The translations under genes were made by a program, and so were the position numbers. Positions 1 through 10,876 of a DNA stretch of 64,000 nt are shown piece by piece (within the stretch, counting starts at the first letter, position 1; each line of letters begins with the position of its first letter). The DNA is from Fragilariopsis cylindrus CCMP1102 (Eukaryota; Bacillariophyta; Bacillariophyceae; Bacillariales; Bacillariaceae). Where the stretch lies: NCBI GenBank assembly GCA_900095095.1, contig FMBT01000321.1:248001-312000 (forward strand). Reading direction: 5' to 3'. The notes under the pieces are model-generated. The model ran no database searches. It was not told the DNA's origin and saw nothing but the letters and a program-made list of their open reading frames with translations.

Positions 1-2
1 AA

Positions 3-2026
3 GGACGTGGGGGTGGCAATTTTCCTCCTCCTCATCCTCCGTTCCCTCCACCAACAAATGCCGGAGGAGGTAGTGGTGGCGGCGGAGGAGGAGAGCCACA
101 TCAAGACGTGTATATTTCTCATCTCCAGGATCGGATTCAACAACAAGAACGTCAACTATTAACTTTATGCTCGCATATCTTGTTGGCGCCACCAACTTCG
201 CCCGAGGGAGAAAACAACGGCGACAACAAAAACGAAAACAACAACAATAACAACAACAACGGAAATACTAATAACTTCAGTGGGGGTCATGGTGGTCCAA
301 TGTCATCGCCCGGTGGGCCGGGAGGACAACACAATCAGCATCACGCTGCTGCTGCTGTTGCAAACATCAACGCTACTGCTGCAATGGTAAAGGAATTACA
401 AAGTTACGCTGCTGCCGGTGCTAATGTTAGTGGGGGTGGTGGTGTTGATGGGGGTGTTATGAACAACTACGATAACAGTGGTCGGTTCAATCAACATCAT
501 CACCATGCTGCCGCTTTTGCCGCCGCCCAACACGCACACGCTGCCGCCAACGCAAGTAATAATAGTAGCAACAACAACAATAATAATAATCATGCTTATG
601 ACAACAATAGCATGGGTCATCACACTGTTCCTCCGGTTCCATTCGTTAAGACTCAATCCTCTTCATCGAACGGTACATCAAATAGTAACAAATCTTCGGG
701 CAAAACAACCAGTGCTACCAAGAAGAAGAAAAAGAAGACAAGTAAGACTGCGCCGGCGACAAAATCAACAGGTAAAGGAACCGCTTCTAAAGCTATAAGA
801 TCGGATGATGGCGATGCCGTAGCAGCTCTACTGGCGCTCGGAATTGGCAAATCTCCATCGACATCGTCGAGTCCTCCTGCACCACCATCGACTGGTGAAG
901 AATCTCCATCAGTAGATTCAATAGATGAAGAAGACGGATCTTCGTCTTCAAAAAAGAAAAGAAAGTCGTCACCGAGTGGACTAAGAAGACAGTTACCGCT
1001 TAAGAAAAAGCAAGCCCAAGGAAAAGAGGAAGGGGAAGAGGAAGAGGAAGACGAGACTGTTAACAGCAAAAGTAACGAAAACAACACCAAGCCTCCTCCC
1101 CAAATAGCAAGTACTAATCAAAATCAACAGAATACACAGCAGCAACAAGAAAGCACACCCAACCATAATTACAGTAGCAACATACTTCATAATGGTAAAA
1201 TTCTGAGTGCACCTATGGAAATTAATGGTCAAGTATTGGAAACATATTTGTACGGACAATCACCAGTTACCGATCCACATATACATGTAAGCACTCTTAA
1301 TTTACTACGATGACCACAAAGATACAGTGACCAACTAGACTGAACTCGACTGATCTCGACTCGACCCTGTTTTCCGTGTTTCTCATATTAAAACAACAAC
1401 ATTTCATCTCACTCTGTACGGCAATTTTTACTGTGATTTCATTCTCCTACATTCTTTCCTTCATCTCCAGGATGTTCTTTGTGGTCGCGGGGCTCTGACC
1501 AACGAGCACCCAGGTAATGAGTGGTGAGTGATTATTTTTGCTGTGTTTTATTTTTTTGGTATGCTTTTCCATCTTCCTTAAATTGAATGCATGCATCAGT
1601 CTAACAATTTCTCCTTTTTTGTACAGGTTCCGTAGATTGGTTCGTAGTAATCGGCAATTATATCGGAGCTGTCCCAAACACACCAAATTACTTGTTGCGA
1701 AGGCAATTGTACAGGCGGTCCAACGGAACCAGAGAAATCCACCGGGAAGATTTCTAGAGAAGACCAAAACAGATGATGGGTCAATAAGTAGTACGTGGAC
1801 ACCAATCAACTACAAAAGTGCCGTCGAGAAGGCATCACAGGCACTACGAGAGAAGGTAACACCAAACTGGGGAGCGCCGCCTTCGAATTTTCCGCTCTCC
1901 AAAGCTTTGGAAGCAGCAAGGGCCGTTGCGTATCTCGAAAAGGAATACCCATCAGGGGATGCTTTTGCTGGTACAAACTTGTTGGCATTGATTATGGCTG
2001 TTGTCCAATCGGCCGGTTTAGACTAG
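3..2026 (+). CDS. DUF6824-domain (DVLCGRG-type) protein, 5' truncated, three exons
   Basis: The open frame enters from the left edge and runs 3..1286. I then infer GT-AG introns at 1287-1470 and 1524-1626, giving exons 3-1286, 1471-1523 and 1627-2026. The short middle exon encodes DVLCGRGALTNEHPG, the signature opening of the DUF6824 domain. It splices in frame to GNEWFRRLVRSNRQLY and then VAKAIVQAVQ and SQALREK, which follow the order usual for this diatom-expanded family. The first exon is low complexity: Asn, His, Gly and Ser runs, two Lys-rich stretches that could be nuclear localisation signals, and an acidic stretch. About 110 residues follow the domain. The biochemical role of the family is not established; a nuclear regulatory role is often assumed, which is inference. 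The true start lies outside the window. Confidence 0.85.
1287..1470 (+). other. intron 1 of the DUF6824 gene
   Basis: The donor is GTAAGC directly after a CAT codon, and the acceptor is a pyrimidine-rich TCATCTCCAG. Removing it joins the frame at phase 0 to the DVLCGRG exon. Without splicing the frame stops at 1311-1313. Confidence 0.85.
1524..1626 (+). other. intron 2 of the DUF6824 gene
   Basis: Donor GTGAGT and acceptor TTTTTTGTACAG. The split codon TG|G gives Trp and continues into FRRLVRSN, the expected next part of the domain. A competing donor at 1514 (GTAATG) does not keep this frame. Confidence 0.8.
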
Positions 2027-2383
2027 GTAGTTTAAACAGTATGTACCAATAAGGGATGGTATTACATTATGTACAAACAGTATAACTATAGCTACAACGC
2101 TATGCATGATATTACATATATACGATATATTCGACATAGATCATAAGCTATCATCAATTTGGGAGGACATGACTTGAACAAGACGTCATGATTCCTCCTA
2201 TCTTCTACAGGGAATATTAGATTCATAAAAACAACACAAGGAGAATTACCAAGAAGGAAAAGAAAGAGTTCACACGAAGAATATTATCAGCTGATATTAT
2301 AAATATATTAATAACTATTTAATTCCTCTTATATTACGTTGAATATTTTACTTCTACATTGACTCTCGCTTCATTTACTCTTC
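2027..2383. other. AT-rich convergent intergenic region
   Basis: This lies between the 3' ends of the DUF6824 gene and the aldo/keto reductase. It holds TA-rich sequence and no credible ORF, as expected for two back-to-back 3' untranslated regions. Confidence 0.6.
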
Positions 2384-3451
2384 TTAATCAAAAATATCAG
2401 TACCATTATCAGTGAAACAATCTGGTCCACCAATAAAACTTTCTAATGGATTTGGATTTGTTTTATAACTAACACATTTATCCAATGTACGTAATTTATT
2501 CATCTCGTCATCGGATAAATTCATACCAAATAATGTAATATTTTCTTCCATTCTTGATGTTTTAATACTTTTAGGTAAAACAACGACACCTGATTGTAGT
2601 AAAAATCGCAATAGTACCTGTGCTGGTGTGACATTCTTATTTTCTTTTCCGGCAGCAATTTCTTTTACAATTGGATCATCTATTGGTGATGATGAATTTG
2701 TCCATACTTCATTTGCATTCCCACCACCTAATGGCGTATGGGCCGTGACACAAATATTTCTTGATAAACAGTAATTGATTAAACTTTCACGTTGATAATA
2801 CACATGTGTTTCAATCTGATTGCAACTCACCGGAACATTGGCTTGACAGGTTAAGTCATGTAATAATAATAATGGATAATTTGATACACCAATGGATCGA
2901 CATTTTTTAGATGCCACTAATTTTTCCATTTCACGCCATGTATCAATAAGGGATGTATCATTATCTAATTCTGACTGACCCCATCCAGGTGTATCGATAC
3001 CGGTATGCTTCCATGCAATAGGAAAATGGATTAAATATAAATCAAAATAGTCAATACCTAAATTATTTAATGAATAGTCACATGCCTTTGATACAATATC
3101 TGTTCCATGATCCGAATTCCATAATTTACCAGTAATAAATAATTCATCACGTGTTACTAATTTTTGTGCACCGAAAATTGCATCATTAAATGCTTTCCCA
3201 ATTTCTTTTTCATTCCCATACACATGTGCACAATCAAAATGACGATAACCAATTTTAATTGCATTCATGATACAATCATACACCTCACCTGGATTTGATC
3301 GAAATGTTCCATATGCGACCACAGGCATTTCATATCCAGATGCTAATTTAAATGTTGGAATACTATTTTCTTCACTTCCTTCTCGAATTGTAACTAAATC
3401 TTGTTTACCTGTACTCGTAGTAGTTCCAGTTGCTGCTGCTGATGTTGACAT
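2384..3451 (-). CDS. aldo/keto reductase (AKR superfamily)
   Basis: An intact, intronless 355-residue NADPH-dependent aldo/keto reductase of the (beta/alpha)8 barrel fold. The catalytic tetrad is visible: Asp73 and Tyr78 in FDCAHVYGNE, Lys109 in ITGKLWNSDH and His142 in YLIHFP. The strand GYEMPVVAYGTF opens the barrel. The segments IGVSNYP, CNQIETHVYYQR and VVLPKSIKTSRMEENI match the usual substrate- and cofactor-binding parts. A roughly 30-residue Ser/Thr/Ala-rich N-terminal extension has no clear targeting signal, so a cytosolic location is the default guess. The size is slightly above the usual 310-330 residues because of that extension. The substrate (aldehyde, sugar or ketone) cannot be told from sequence. 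A second, more divergent AKR lies at 15.5-16.7 kb. Confidence 0.93.
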   Translation of the reverse strand: MSTSAAATGTTTSTGKQDLVTIREGSEENSIPTFKLASGYEMPVVAYGTFRSNPGEVYDCIMNAIKIGYRHFDCAHVYGNEKEIGKAFNDAIFGAQKLVTRDELFITGKLWNSDHGTDIVSKACDYSLNNLGIDYFDLYLIHFPIAWKHTGIDTPGWGQSELDNDTSLIDTWREMEKLVASKKCRSIGVSNYPLLLLHDLTCQANVPVSCNQIETHVYYQRESLINYCLSRNICVTAHTPLGGGNANEVWTNSSSPIDDPIVKEIAAGKENKNVTPAQVLLRFLLQSGVVVLPKSIKTSRMEENITLFGMNLSDDEMNKLRTLDKCVSYKTNPNPLESFIGGPDCFTDNGTDIFD

Positions 3452-4225
3452 GATGATTTATTTTGAGATGCTATTTAAAGGAGTGATTAGCTTGTTTGTG
3501 ATGTTTGTGTAAGTTTTTTAGTCTGTTGAGTGATACGAACAGGAGTCACAACTCAGAACTCTTGGCATTGTGCAATATGGAAGGGCTACGACGGTACAAT
3601 AATAGCTAGGACTACTTGAAGTAGTGCGTCGTAGCAATCGTCGAGATCTTAAAAAGAGTTCACTTTCGGTTCAAGTACATATTTAACGTTTACCGAAGCA
3701 GAGATAACCACGAGATCTTTCGCTTTTTCTATTCAAATCAATCCCGGGGGGATTTTAAATTAAAAAGTTTTCTGAGTCGTGTCTGAAAGTCCTACTGTTG
3801 TTATATTGTTGTTGATGAATTCTTACCTTTGAACCTAGCTACGAGCGAGGAAGATGTTGTGTTTTTTGTTGTTGTCCCAGACTTCTTCACTATGGAACGG
3901 ATTTGTTACCACAACACTAAAGAGTGACGAATTGAGGGTGGGAAGTTGTCACAATAGTCTCCCGTCGTCGCTTTTCGTCGAGAAAAAGGAGAAGTCTCGG
4001 TGACATTGCTATAATAAAAGTCTTGGGGGAAAAGAATAAGAAAACAATACTTCCTGTAGCTTCATCTCATCTCGTAAATCAAAAACTGGCGTAATAATAG
4101 CAATCAATAGCATATTTGAATATGTTGAGAATTATACGGCAAAATGACGAGACAAAAACAACCATGGTCCCAGCCCAAAAAATAGTAAGAAGAACGCAAG
4201 GAGCGGCGAAACTGGTGGTACTGCT
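3452..4225. other. upstream region of the AKR gene
   Basis: No gene is supported here. The AKR promoter and 5' untranslated region should lie in the first few hundred bases, on the minus strand. No TATA box or known operator could be assigned with confidence. Confidence 0.5.
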
Positions 4226-5013
4226 ATGTCAACGAGGAATGCCATCACAGCAGCAATACTATTGATGATCCATCCCACCAGAATTATTCACCATGTTGCA
4301 ACAAAGACTGTAGCAACTTTAATGAATTGTGATGGGATCAATACTCTCATTGATGCGAGCGAAGAATACACTGAGGGGGAAGACGTTCCGCAGCTAACCG
4401 CGGTGCATTTTATATGGAGAGCCTTACGGAACATCACATTTGAAAAGAATGCGACGAAAGATACACTGAGCCGATACCAATCAATCGCCTTATTCGATAC
4501 GGGAATTGATGTCATCTCTCGAATCAAATCCGTACCTGCTGACGATGATTTTGCTTCAAAGACTATGAAGGGCGTATTTTATACTTTAGCAAATCTAGTA
4601 AATACAAATTATGACGTCACCAGTGAAAAGTATGCAATGCATGTTGTGTTAAATAACGATCGATCAGTTGCCATGTTCGATATGGGAATTGATGTCATCT
4701 CTCGACTCAAATCCGTACCTGCTGACGATGCTTTTGCTTCAAAGACTACGAAAAGACGTATTTTATACTTTAGAAAGTATAGTAGATGCAAATTATGATG
4801 TCAACTGTAGAAAGTGTGCGATGAATGATATTGATAAGTAATGATCGAGCAATCGCCTTATTCAATGCGGGAATCGATATTGTCTCCCGGTTCAAATCTG
4901 CTGACGGTGATACCGCTTCAGTTTCACTCGGACGTGCATTTACTACTCTTCGTATGAATGTTCTCCATGATTACGTGACAAAGATATACTTTCAAGAACA
5001 AGATATTCTCTAA
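4226..5013 (+). pseudogene. armadillo-like helical repeat locus with tandem, frame-broken units
   Basis: The first 190-residue frame begins with helical sequence (GINTLIDASEEY, FIWRALRNITFE) and then a 61-residue unit of the type ALFDTGIDVISRIKSVPADD..YTLANLV, which resembles armadillo/HEAT-type pairs of helices. The unit recurs as DNA at 4487, 4670 and 4855, that is after 183 and then 185 bp. Single-base gains near 4752 and in the 4790-4850 stretch break the frame, so the third unit is read only in another frame (4825-5013). Downstream sequence at 5270-5350 could encode one more decayed unit (RSGAMEHLEALLVSNN). I infer a tandemly duplicated, decaying gene. An unrecognised splice pattern is the alternative. 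No function is proposed. Confidence 0.5.
4487..4990 (+). repeat. three tandem copies of a ~183-bp coding unit
   Basis: Copies begin at about 4487, 4670 and 4855. Copies 1 and 2 are nearly identical over the stretch encoding GIDVISR.KSVPADD.FASKT. The third is more diverged. The spacing changes from 183 to 185 bp, which destroys the reading frame. Confidence 0.8.
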
Positions 5014-6106
5014 AAATGTTTGTAGGTTTTGAAGAAGACTGACGCATGTAGTGGTAGAAGTAGATCATACATAATGGAAATTGCATTTAAATTCTTCAAC
5101 TCTTGCCGATTGAAACATCTGTTTAACCAGCGTTCTTATAACGCGAGAAGCTTCTTCCCCTACTTGTTAAAAGTTTGAAGGAATTCCCTTCGAATTACTG
5201 GATTCGAAACGAGAACATGTATGTGCTTCGAAGTTCGTGTTCTACGCTTACCGGTAGGGGGGGGGGGGGGGGGGCTATTGAAAGATCGGGTGCGATGGAG
5301 CACCTTGAAGCATTGTTAGTATCCAATAATATTAACGAATACGAAAAAATAAGGTGCGCGATCTTCTCTACAAGATCATCACATCTCATCTACGACTATA
5401 GATGGCACAAGCTACGCACAAATATATTATATAATTGTGCAATTATTTTATTGAGAACAATACAAATATGCTATTATACAATCATTTGTTGGATACCTGT
5501 TAGATATGATTTATTTCCATAGTAAAAATGTTTTTGAATCCCCAACCACGTGTTATAGATAGCAGGTCCACTGCGTTCGATCGAAACGATATTACCGGTA
5601 GTCTCCATCGCCGGGACGTGCCTGATGATAATATCAATTCGATCCGCTTTTAAACTTCCCAGTACTGTAATATCTGTGAAGATCATTTTTCCAAACCACA
5701 TTCCTCAATTTTCTACTTCGTCATATTCTCACGTTAGTTTGCATTCCAAAGAATTAATACTACTACCACTTCCATATTATCCTTAACAAGTACCCAACGT
5801 CCGAGTCATAAGGATCTTCAGAAGCTTGTTAATAATTTAAGACTTGATTATGCTTCTATTTCGTGGGGGTCATCTTTTACAGCTTTTTAAATACACAAGA
5901 TTTGCACCAATATATCATTCAACTTTCTTAGATTATTATTACCAGATGATGAGGATAATGATGATAATGATGACAATTTCTGGCTGGATTCTCATTCTTC
6001 ATTTGGATGCTTGCTTTTCTTGTAGTAGTGTGTACGTATGGACGGACGTATATTTACTGTTATTTAATTATCTACTTTTCATTTTTTTTTCTGTTGGCTT
6101 ACTATA
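5014..6106. other. gene-poor region with poly-G tract
   Basis: A G homopolymer of about 18 bases sits at 5257-5274. Short ORFs here (5175-5522 on plus, 5474-5701 on minus) have no convincing protein features apart from a possible armadillo remnant near 5280-5350. The right end is the 3' flank of the minus-strand gene at 6107. Confidence 0.5.
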
Positions 6107-6832
6107 TTAGGATGTATGTTCCTTACGATAGTTACGAACAAATTGTTTGGATTTTCGTTGAGCACTGGCAATTTTCCATGATTTTAGATAAAGTACTGGG
6201 AAACTTTGATATAACGTGATCTTACGTTGTAATCTTTCATATTTAATTTGACGTTCCATGGATGTAAAATCTTTGTCTGTAAATCCTGCTCTTTCTAATA
6301 TACCACGTCGTTTATAATAATTTAAATAAAATTCTCTGGGTGATCTATTTTTTACTTTACCTGTTTTCAAATTTTGTATTTGTACTATTCTACCAAAATT
6401 CTTGGTGGTCTCATAGTCATCAATTAAGATAGTTTGTAGTTGTTCATAGTCCCATTCTAAACATACCGGTGATCCAATCGATGTTGCTGGATTTGTACCT
6501 AATGTCATGCCATAATTACGTACTGTAACTGTACCGAATCGAACACAATTTTTGTTGTTTTTGTTTTTGCTGTTATCGTTGTTTTTTGTACTTTTACCAC
6601 TACTATTCATATTATCGGGAAGTCCATCATCATCATCTCCTTCTACTTCTTCTCCTCTAGACAATTCATTTTCATCATCCTCAATTACAATACGTTTTTG
6701 ATGTTGTTTTTGATGTTGATGTTGCTGTTGTTTTTGAAGTTGCGGTTGCCCATCATCCACCTCTACTGCTTCTACTGCCACTGCCACTTCTGCTTCTGCT
6801 TCTGCTTCCGCAATAATCATCGTTTCCGTCAT
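6107..6832 (-). CDS. conserved unknown protein with VRFGTVTVRNY motif
   Basis: The first ATG in frame is at 6832, giving about 241 residues; the frame stays open a little further upstream without an ATG. The N-terminal half is low complexity: an Ala/Glu/Val run, a Gln/His run and an acidic run. The C-terminal half is compact and begins VRFGTVTVRNYGMTLGTNP, followed by GSPVCLEWDYE, a central NRSPREFYLNYYKRRGILE and a basic C-terminus. From memory of stramenopile genomes, short proteins with this VRF..V.VR.Y.MTLG.NP core recur in diatoms without a named domain. No catalytic residues can be assigned. The basic tail could bind nucleic acid, which is speculation. It is divergently arranged with POLD3. 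Confidence 0.75.
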   Translation of the reverse strand: MTETMIIAEAEAEAEVAVAVEAVEVDDGQPQLQKQQQHQHQKQHQKRIVIEDDENELSRGEEVEGDDDDGLPDNMNSSGKSTKNNDNSKNKNNKNCVRFGTVTVRNYGMTLGTNPATSIGSPVCLEWDYEQLQTILIDDYETTKNFGRIVQIQNLKTGKVKNRSPREFYLNYYKRRGILERAGFTDKDFTSMERQIKYERLQRKITLYQSFPVLYLKSWKIASAQRKSKQFVRNYRKEHTS

Positions 6833-7366
6833 GATTTTATCTTTATGTTGAGTATAATTATAATGATATGTACGAGAGACTGATGATGATCGACTCACTC
6901 ACTTCTTCTATCCTACAGTACTTCTTCATGTTTGTTAGGATCTTTCTTTGATCTTGGTTGATGTCTTTCACGTGAGGGAGTCGTGCGTGGTGAGATGTTT
7001 CATCGCGGAGTATACTGTATGTACAGAGTGGTACAGTAGCACAATTATATTATTGAGCTAACTTAGTGTCTTATTGGCATATTTATTTGGCCCTGTCAAA
7101 AGAATCAATCAATCAATACATTATTTAAATATTTGGCGCGTAGTACATTGTACGCGCTTCGTTTTTCTAATAAAAAAAAGCAATAAAAATGACAGCAGAA
7201 AAGTACCTACAACTAGTAACGTTAGTTCGTAGTAGCGGAATGCATTGCGAGCAAAAAAGCAACCTGTGGTGCTGTCTCATTTAATGATTTCAGCCACAAT
7301 ACAACAGCAACAACAACAAACAAACAAACTCCCTCCTTTTTAAAAGCTAGCTAAATATAAAATACG
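6833..7366. promoter_or_regulatory. divergent promoter region, unknown protein / POLD3
   Basis: A 534-bp gap separates the two divergent start codons, so both promoters must lie here or overlap. CA-rich leader sequence precedes the POLD3 ATG. No individual element could be identified. Confidence 0.5.
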
Positions 7367-9183
7367 ATGTCCACCACCAGCAGCAGTAGCGGAGTAAAAG
7401 AACAAGTCTTATCATGGTTACATGATGATGAATCATTAGTAACAAGTCAAAGGATTCAACAACATTGTCGTCATTATAATAATGACAATAATGACAACAA
7501 TGACAATGGCGATGATGATGGACATGCAATTAGTCGTTATGAAGGATCACAATTATTACGTGAATTATTTATGGATGGACGAGGAAACGGAGGAGGAGCA
7601 GGAGCGGGAGGAGATGGTAATAATAATAATAAATATATTCCAACATTATGTACTATTAATGAATATACAACTCCTGTATCTTCGGATAATAAAGGTGGTA
7701 TGCAACATGACTACAAAACGACTGGTACGTTTTACGTTACCGTTGCGTTGCGTTACGTTACCGTTGTGTTGTATTACGTTACGTTACGTTACGTTACGTT
7801 ACGTTACGTTACGTTACGTTGAACAACAAACAACAAATGGAATGGAATAGAATGTATCTGTGTTGCGTTGCGTTGCGTTGTGTTGTGTTCTGCTGTGTTC
7901 TGCTGTGTTGTGTTGTGTTGCTGTGTTGTTTTAGATTCTCCTAAATAAGATGCCAGCACTCACCTTCTTTTTCTTGGTTCATTTTTTCCTTTTTCTCGAA
8001 AGAATTCAATTTAAATTCAAAACGGAAGCATGATTCAAATACTATTCCTGATGATGCAATAGTATTTGCACTTCAATCACATCAATCATTAGATCCAATC
8101 GATTCCATCCATGAACAAGATATGTCATTTTTAAGGGATCAGATTACAGATCAAAATATTGTCTGGTATTATGATAATGAATTATGTTATATCAAACAAT
8201 CATTGGCATTAGGTGTCAAAGATGATAATAAACCAGCAACAGCAATTGAAAAAACATGGCATAAACGTGTCAAAATTACAAATAATGCCACTAGTAATAA
8301 AATTTCTAAACCAACCACAGCGAAAACATTTTTCAATAACAAAGATAATAAAGAAGCTACTACTACAGAAGCTGCTACAACAAAAACTGCTGCTGCAGGA
8401 AAAACAAAAAAGAACATGTTTGCTGCTGCTGTCGTCAAGAAGAAGAAGTCCGTAGAAAAGTCTACCACCGTTGCTGATGCTGTTGCTGTTGCTGACGTCA
8501 ATAGTAATAATGATAAGAAGAAGAAGAAAATTCCAGCTGCATTTACGAAACGTACTCGTCCAGCAGAATCATCATCACAATCACAATCACATGACGATGA
8601 TATTGTGGTGGCACAGGAACAAAAGAAGAAGAAAAATGTTGTTGGTACAGCAGATGATTTTATTGGTGATGAAGATGAAGATTCGGAGGATGAAGATGAA
8701 ATGGATAATAGACGTATAAAATCAAAAGAAATTATTAGAAAACAAATTGAACAGGATGCTATTATGATTGATGCATTAGGCGATGAAGAAGATCAGAATA
8801 TGGAAGATGACAAACCAATATTAGTTCGTGGTGCAATGGATGCATTTGCTATTACCAAGAAGAAAGATGCAAATGCCAGTGCAAGTCAAGATGATGATGA
8901 TGGTAATGGTGGTCGAAAAAAGAAAAAACGTAAAACGATTAAAGAAAAAACTGCAGTAAATGCACAAGGGTATTTAGTAACAACCACAGAAGAAGTTTGG
9001 ATTGAAATTGATACTGATGATGAAGAAGAAGAAAAACAAAAGAATAAAACATCGTCGTCGTCGTATACATCCTCAAAATCTTCCACAAAAAGTAAAATCA
9101 AAATTAATGTTACAAAGAAAAAAGCTGCAAGTGATATGAAACAGGGATCTATTTCTGGTTTCTTTGCAGTTAAAAAGAAATAG
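7367..9183 (+). CDS. POLD3: DNA polymerase delta subunit 3 (p66/Cdc27-like)
   Basis: Two exons, 7367-7724 and 8003-9183, join at phase 1 to give about 512 residues. The N-terminal part (LSWLHDDESLVTSQRI.., SQLLRELFMD, YIPTLCTI, IVFALQSHQ, SFLRDQI) follows the winged-helix region of Cdc27/p66, which contacts the B-subunit of polymerase delta. The middle is a long disordered Lys- and acid-rich linker. Near the end comes NAQGYLVTTTEEVW, close to the conserved segment before the C-terminus in this family. The last residues QGSISGFFAV form a PCNA-interacting (PIP) box of the Q-x-x-I-x-x-F-F type. Its expected role is lagging-strand and leading-strand synthesis through tethering to PCNA in the nucleus. 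The PIP box and overall order make the assignment good despite weak N-terminal similarity. Confidence 0.82.
7725..8002 (+). other. POLD3 intron containing pentanucleotide repeats
   Basis: Donor G|GTACGT and acceptor TTTTTCTCGAAAG. Splicing joins the Thr codon to GAATTC in frame. The 278-bp intron is larger than others here because of TTACG- and TTGCG/TTGTG-type arrays. Confidence 0.8.
7731..7920 (+). repeat. (TTACG)n and related TTGCG/TTGTG array
   Basis: About eight uninterrupted TTACG units occur around 7775-7820, flanked by degenerate forms. A second block of GTTGC/GTTGT units runs from 7861 to 7925. All lie inside the POLD3 intron. Confidence 0.9.
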
Positions 9184-9937
9184 TGACATAATGAAATAAT
9201 AAGAAATATAATATATAATATTAAATGAAAGTATACGAAGAAAGTGAAATGAATATATAATGAATTAATAGTGACACGGAACGAAATGAAAAGGAGTGAA
9301 ATAAGAAGAAAAAGCAGAAGTAACAAAAAAAAATCATACAACACGATACATAGCAGAAAAAAACACTATAATAAAAAATAAAATAAGATGCATTTATAAA
9401 ACGCATGAATTGTAGTCTATAAATAATGCATAACTTTAATTCTATCCTAGATGTAAAATACTTATCAATGATTCCTACCTTCATTCTCGCTCCAGTATTT
9501 ATTTTTTGTAGGTATGGTAGTACTGTAGGTATTTGGAGGACATACAATCTGTGGAAAGGACAACAAACCTACGTGAAATGTATTAGCACTCCAATCCTAT
9601 TATGTATAAAAAGAGCTTTATGACGGATTGTTGGCATGTGAAATTACTAGTGATTGTTATCTATGTTATTTAGATGTTTAGTTAGTTAGTTAGTTAGTTA
9701 GTTAGTTCTTTAATTAGTTCTTTAGCTCGTTATGTCATGTGAGATTCGTAAATTCGTTCGTTCATATCCAAATTACAATATTTAATTTACAGTCTACTAT
9801 CATTATTATTATTCTTATTATTATTATTACCAATATTATGTATCTATCCTTGACCGTCCAATGCAGTTCTCGGTCTCGAGTCGAGCCGAATCAATCATCG
9901 ATCTATCCCTCCTATTTACTTGATCATCCTTATGTAT
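9184..9937. other. convergent intergenic region with TTAG repeat
   Basis: This lies between POLD3 and the EF-hand-like gene 3' ends. It is AT-rich, with a TTAG tetranucleotide run near 9679-9710. Short ORFs (9426-9623, 9739-9963) show no protein-like features. Confidence 0.6.
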
Positions 9938-10876
9938 TCATTCCAACCCACATTTTTCCATGAGATTGCAGAGAAGACTGTCATCAGAATCTTCTACGCT
10001 CGTACTACCAGCCGTCAACGACGATGACGATCGGGTGGATGACGCAATCGTATTAGAAAAGTTATCGATGGTAACGTAACCACGTGCTAACCCATGACGA
10101 TTGACACGAATATTACCCATCGTAGAATTGGTCGAAGCAAATGGATTATTACGGTTTTCATTAATTGAGGTGGTGGTGTTCACACCCTGCTGCTGCTGCT
10201 GCTGCTGATTTTCTTCCATCGTAGAGATTTCTTGTTCCAGTCTTGTAATTTCATCAATTAACTCTGTCATAGGAGTAGTCGTACCTGAATTAGCATCAAC
10301 AAGATCGTGAATTTTATGGTTATGATGACATTGTTCATATCCACCTTTCTTCTGACAAACCTTACAGTGATATCCTCTACTGGTGACCCCAACGACGACG
10401 TGGGTATCGGATGGTACGTCTGGTCCTACTGGTTGTTGTTGTGCTTCTACTTCATCATCGCTACTGTCCTCATCTCCAAATAACCAATCAATATACCACA
10501 CAAGAAAGTCTGATTGATAGATGCGATTTGTGTCTTTCTTCAGTCTCTTGAGAGATTTCTTGTGCTCTTCTTCACAATACGTGGATCCCATAGATTCAAA
10601 CAGATCACCAAACTGATCAACAGTGATATAAGATTCCCCCCCTTTTACCTCAGATAGTTTTCCAAAGACATCCTTGGCCTTTTCTTCTTCCTTTGCTCTT
10701 TCCTCTTTATCAGAATCTAATGAGGCATCATGTTGAAAAGTAGCAGCAGCAGGAGCCGCGACAGAAGATGTGCGTTGTTTCTTATTGGTTTCATCATTAT
10801 TACTGCTGCCTTGATTAACAGGTCGTTTGGTAGCATTCGTATTCGCTGCCGACATATTATTGTTATTCACGCACAT
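9938..10876 (-). CDS. acidic EF-hand-like protein with Cys/His motif
   Basis: An intact 312-residue frame starts MCVNNNNMSAAN; a start at the second Met is equally possible. After a low-complexity N-terminus with KKQR, a charged helix (KEERAKEEEKAKDVFGKL) leads into an EF-hand-like helix-loop-helix (YITVDQFGDLFESMG...RLKKDTNRIYQSDFLVWYIDWLF). The canonical calcium loop is not fully present, so metal binding is uncertain. Next comes a Cys/His cluster, YHCKVCQKKGGYEQCHHNHK, which could hold zinc. A coiled helix (LIDEITRLEQEISTMEEN) and a Gln run encoded by CTG/CAG repeats follow. The family is not named; domain pairs of this kind occur in diatom proteins of unknown role. The opposite-strand neighbour is POLD3, arranged tail to tail. 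Confidence 0.75.
   Translation of the reverse strand: MCVNNNNMSAANTNATKRPVNQGSSNNDETNKKQRTSSVAAPAAATFQHDASLDSDKEERAKEEEKAKDVFGKLSEVKGGESYITVDQFGDLFESMGSTYCEEEHKKSLKRLKKDTNRIYQSDFLVWYIDWLFGDEDSSDDEVEAQQQPVGPDVPSDTHVVVGVTSRGYHCKVCQKKGGYEQCHHNHKIHDLVDANSGTTTPMTELIDEITRLEQEISTMEENQQQQQQQGVNTTTSINENRNNPFASTNSTMGNIRVNRHGLARGYVTIDNFSNTIASSTRSSSSLTAGSTSVEDSDDSLLCNLMEKCGLE

Noticed and set aside
396-1259. Long minus-strand ORFs opposite the DUF6824 first exon
   Set aside because: They mirror trinucleotide-rich coding DNA on the plus strand and have Val/Ile/Leu-run translations with no protein features.
5175-5522. 115-codon plus ORF across the poly-G tract
   Set aside because: It depends on an 18-base G run and has no start context or domain; only a weak armadillo-like stretch remains.
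5844-6219. Hydrophobic plus-strand ORFs
   Set aside because: AT-rich flank and antisense of the gene at 6107; they lack conserved features.
7731-7820. TTACG array considered as interstitial telomere repeat
   Set aside because: It is not a TTAGGG-type telomere unit and lies inside an intron with good splice sites.
8187-8501. Antisense ORF inside POLD3
   Set aside because: A mirror of the Lys/Ala-rich linker.
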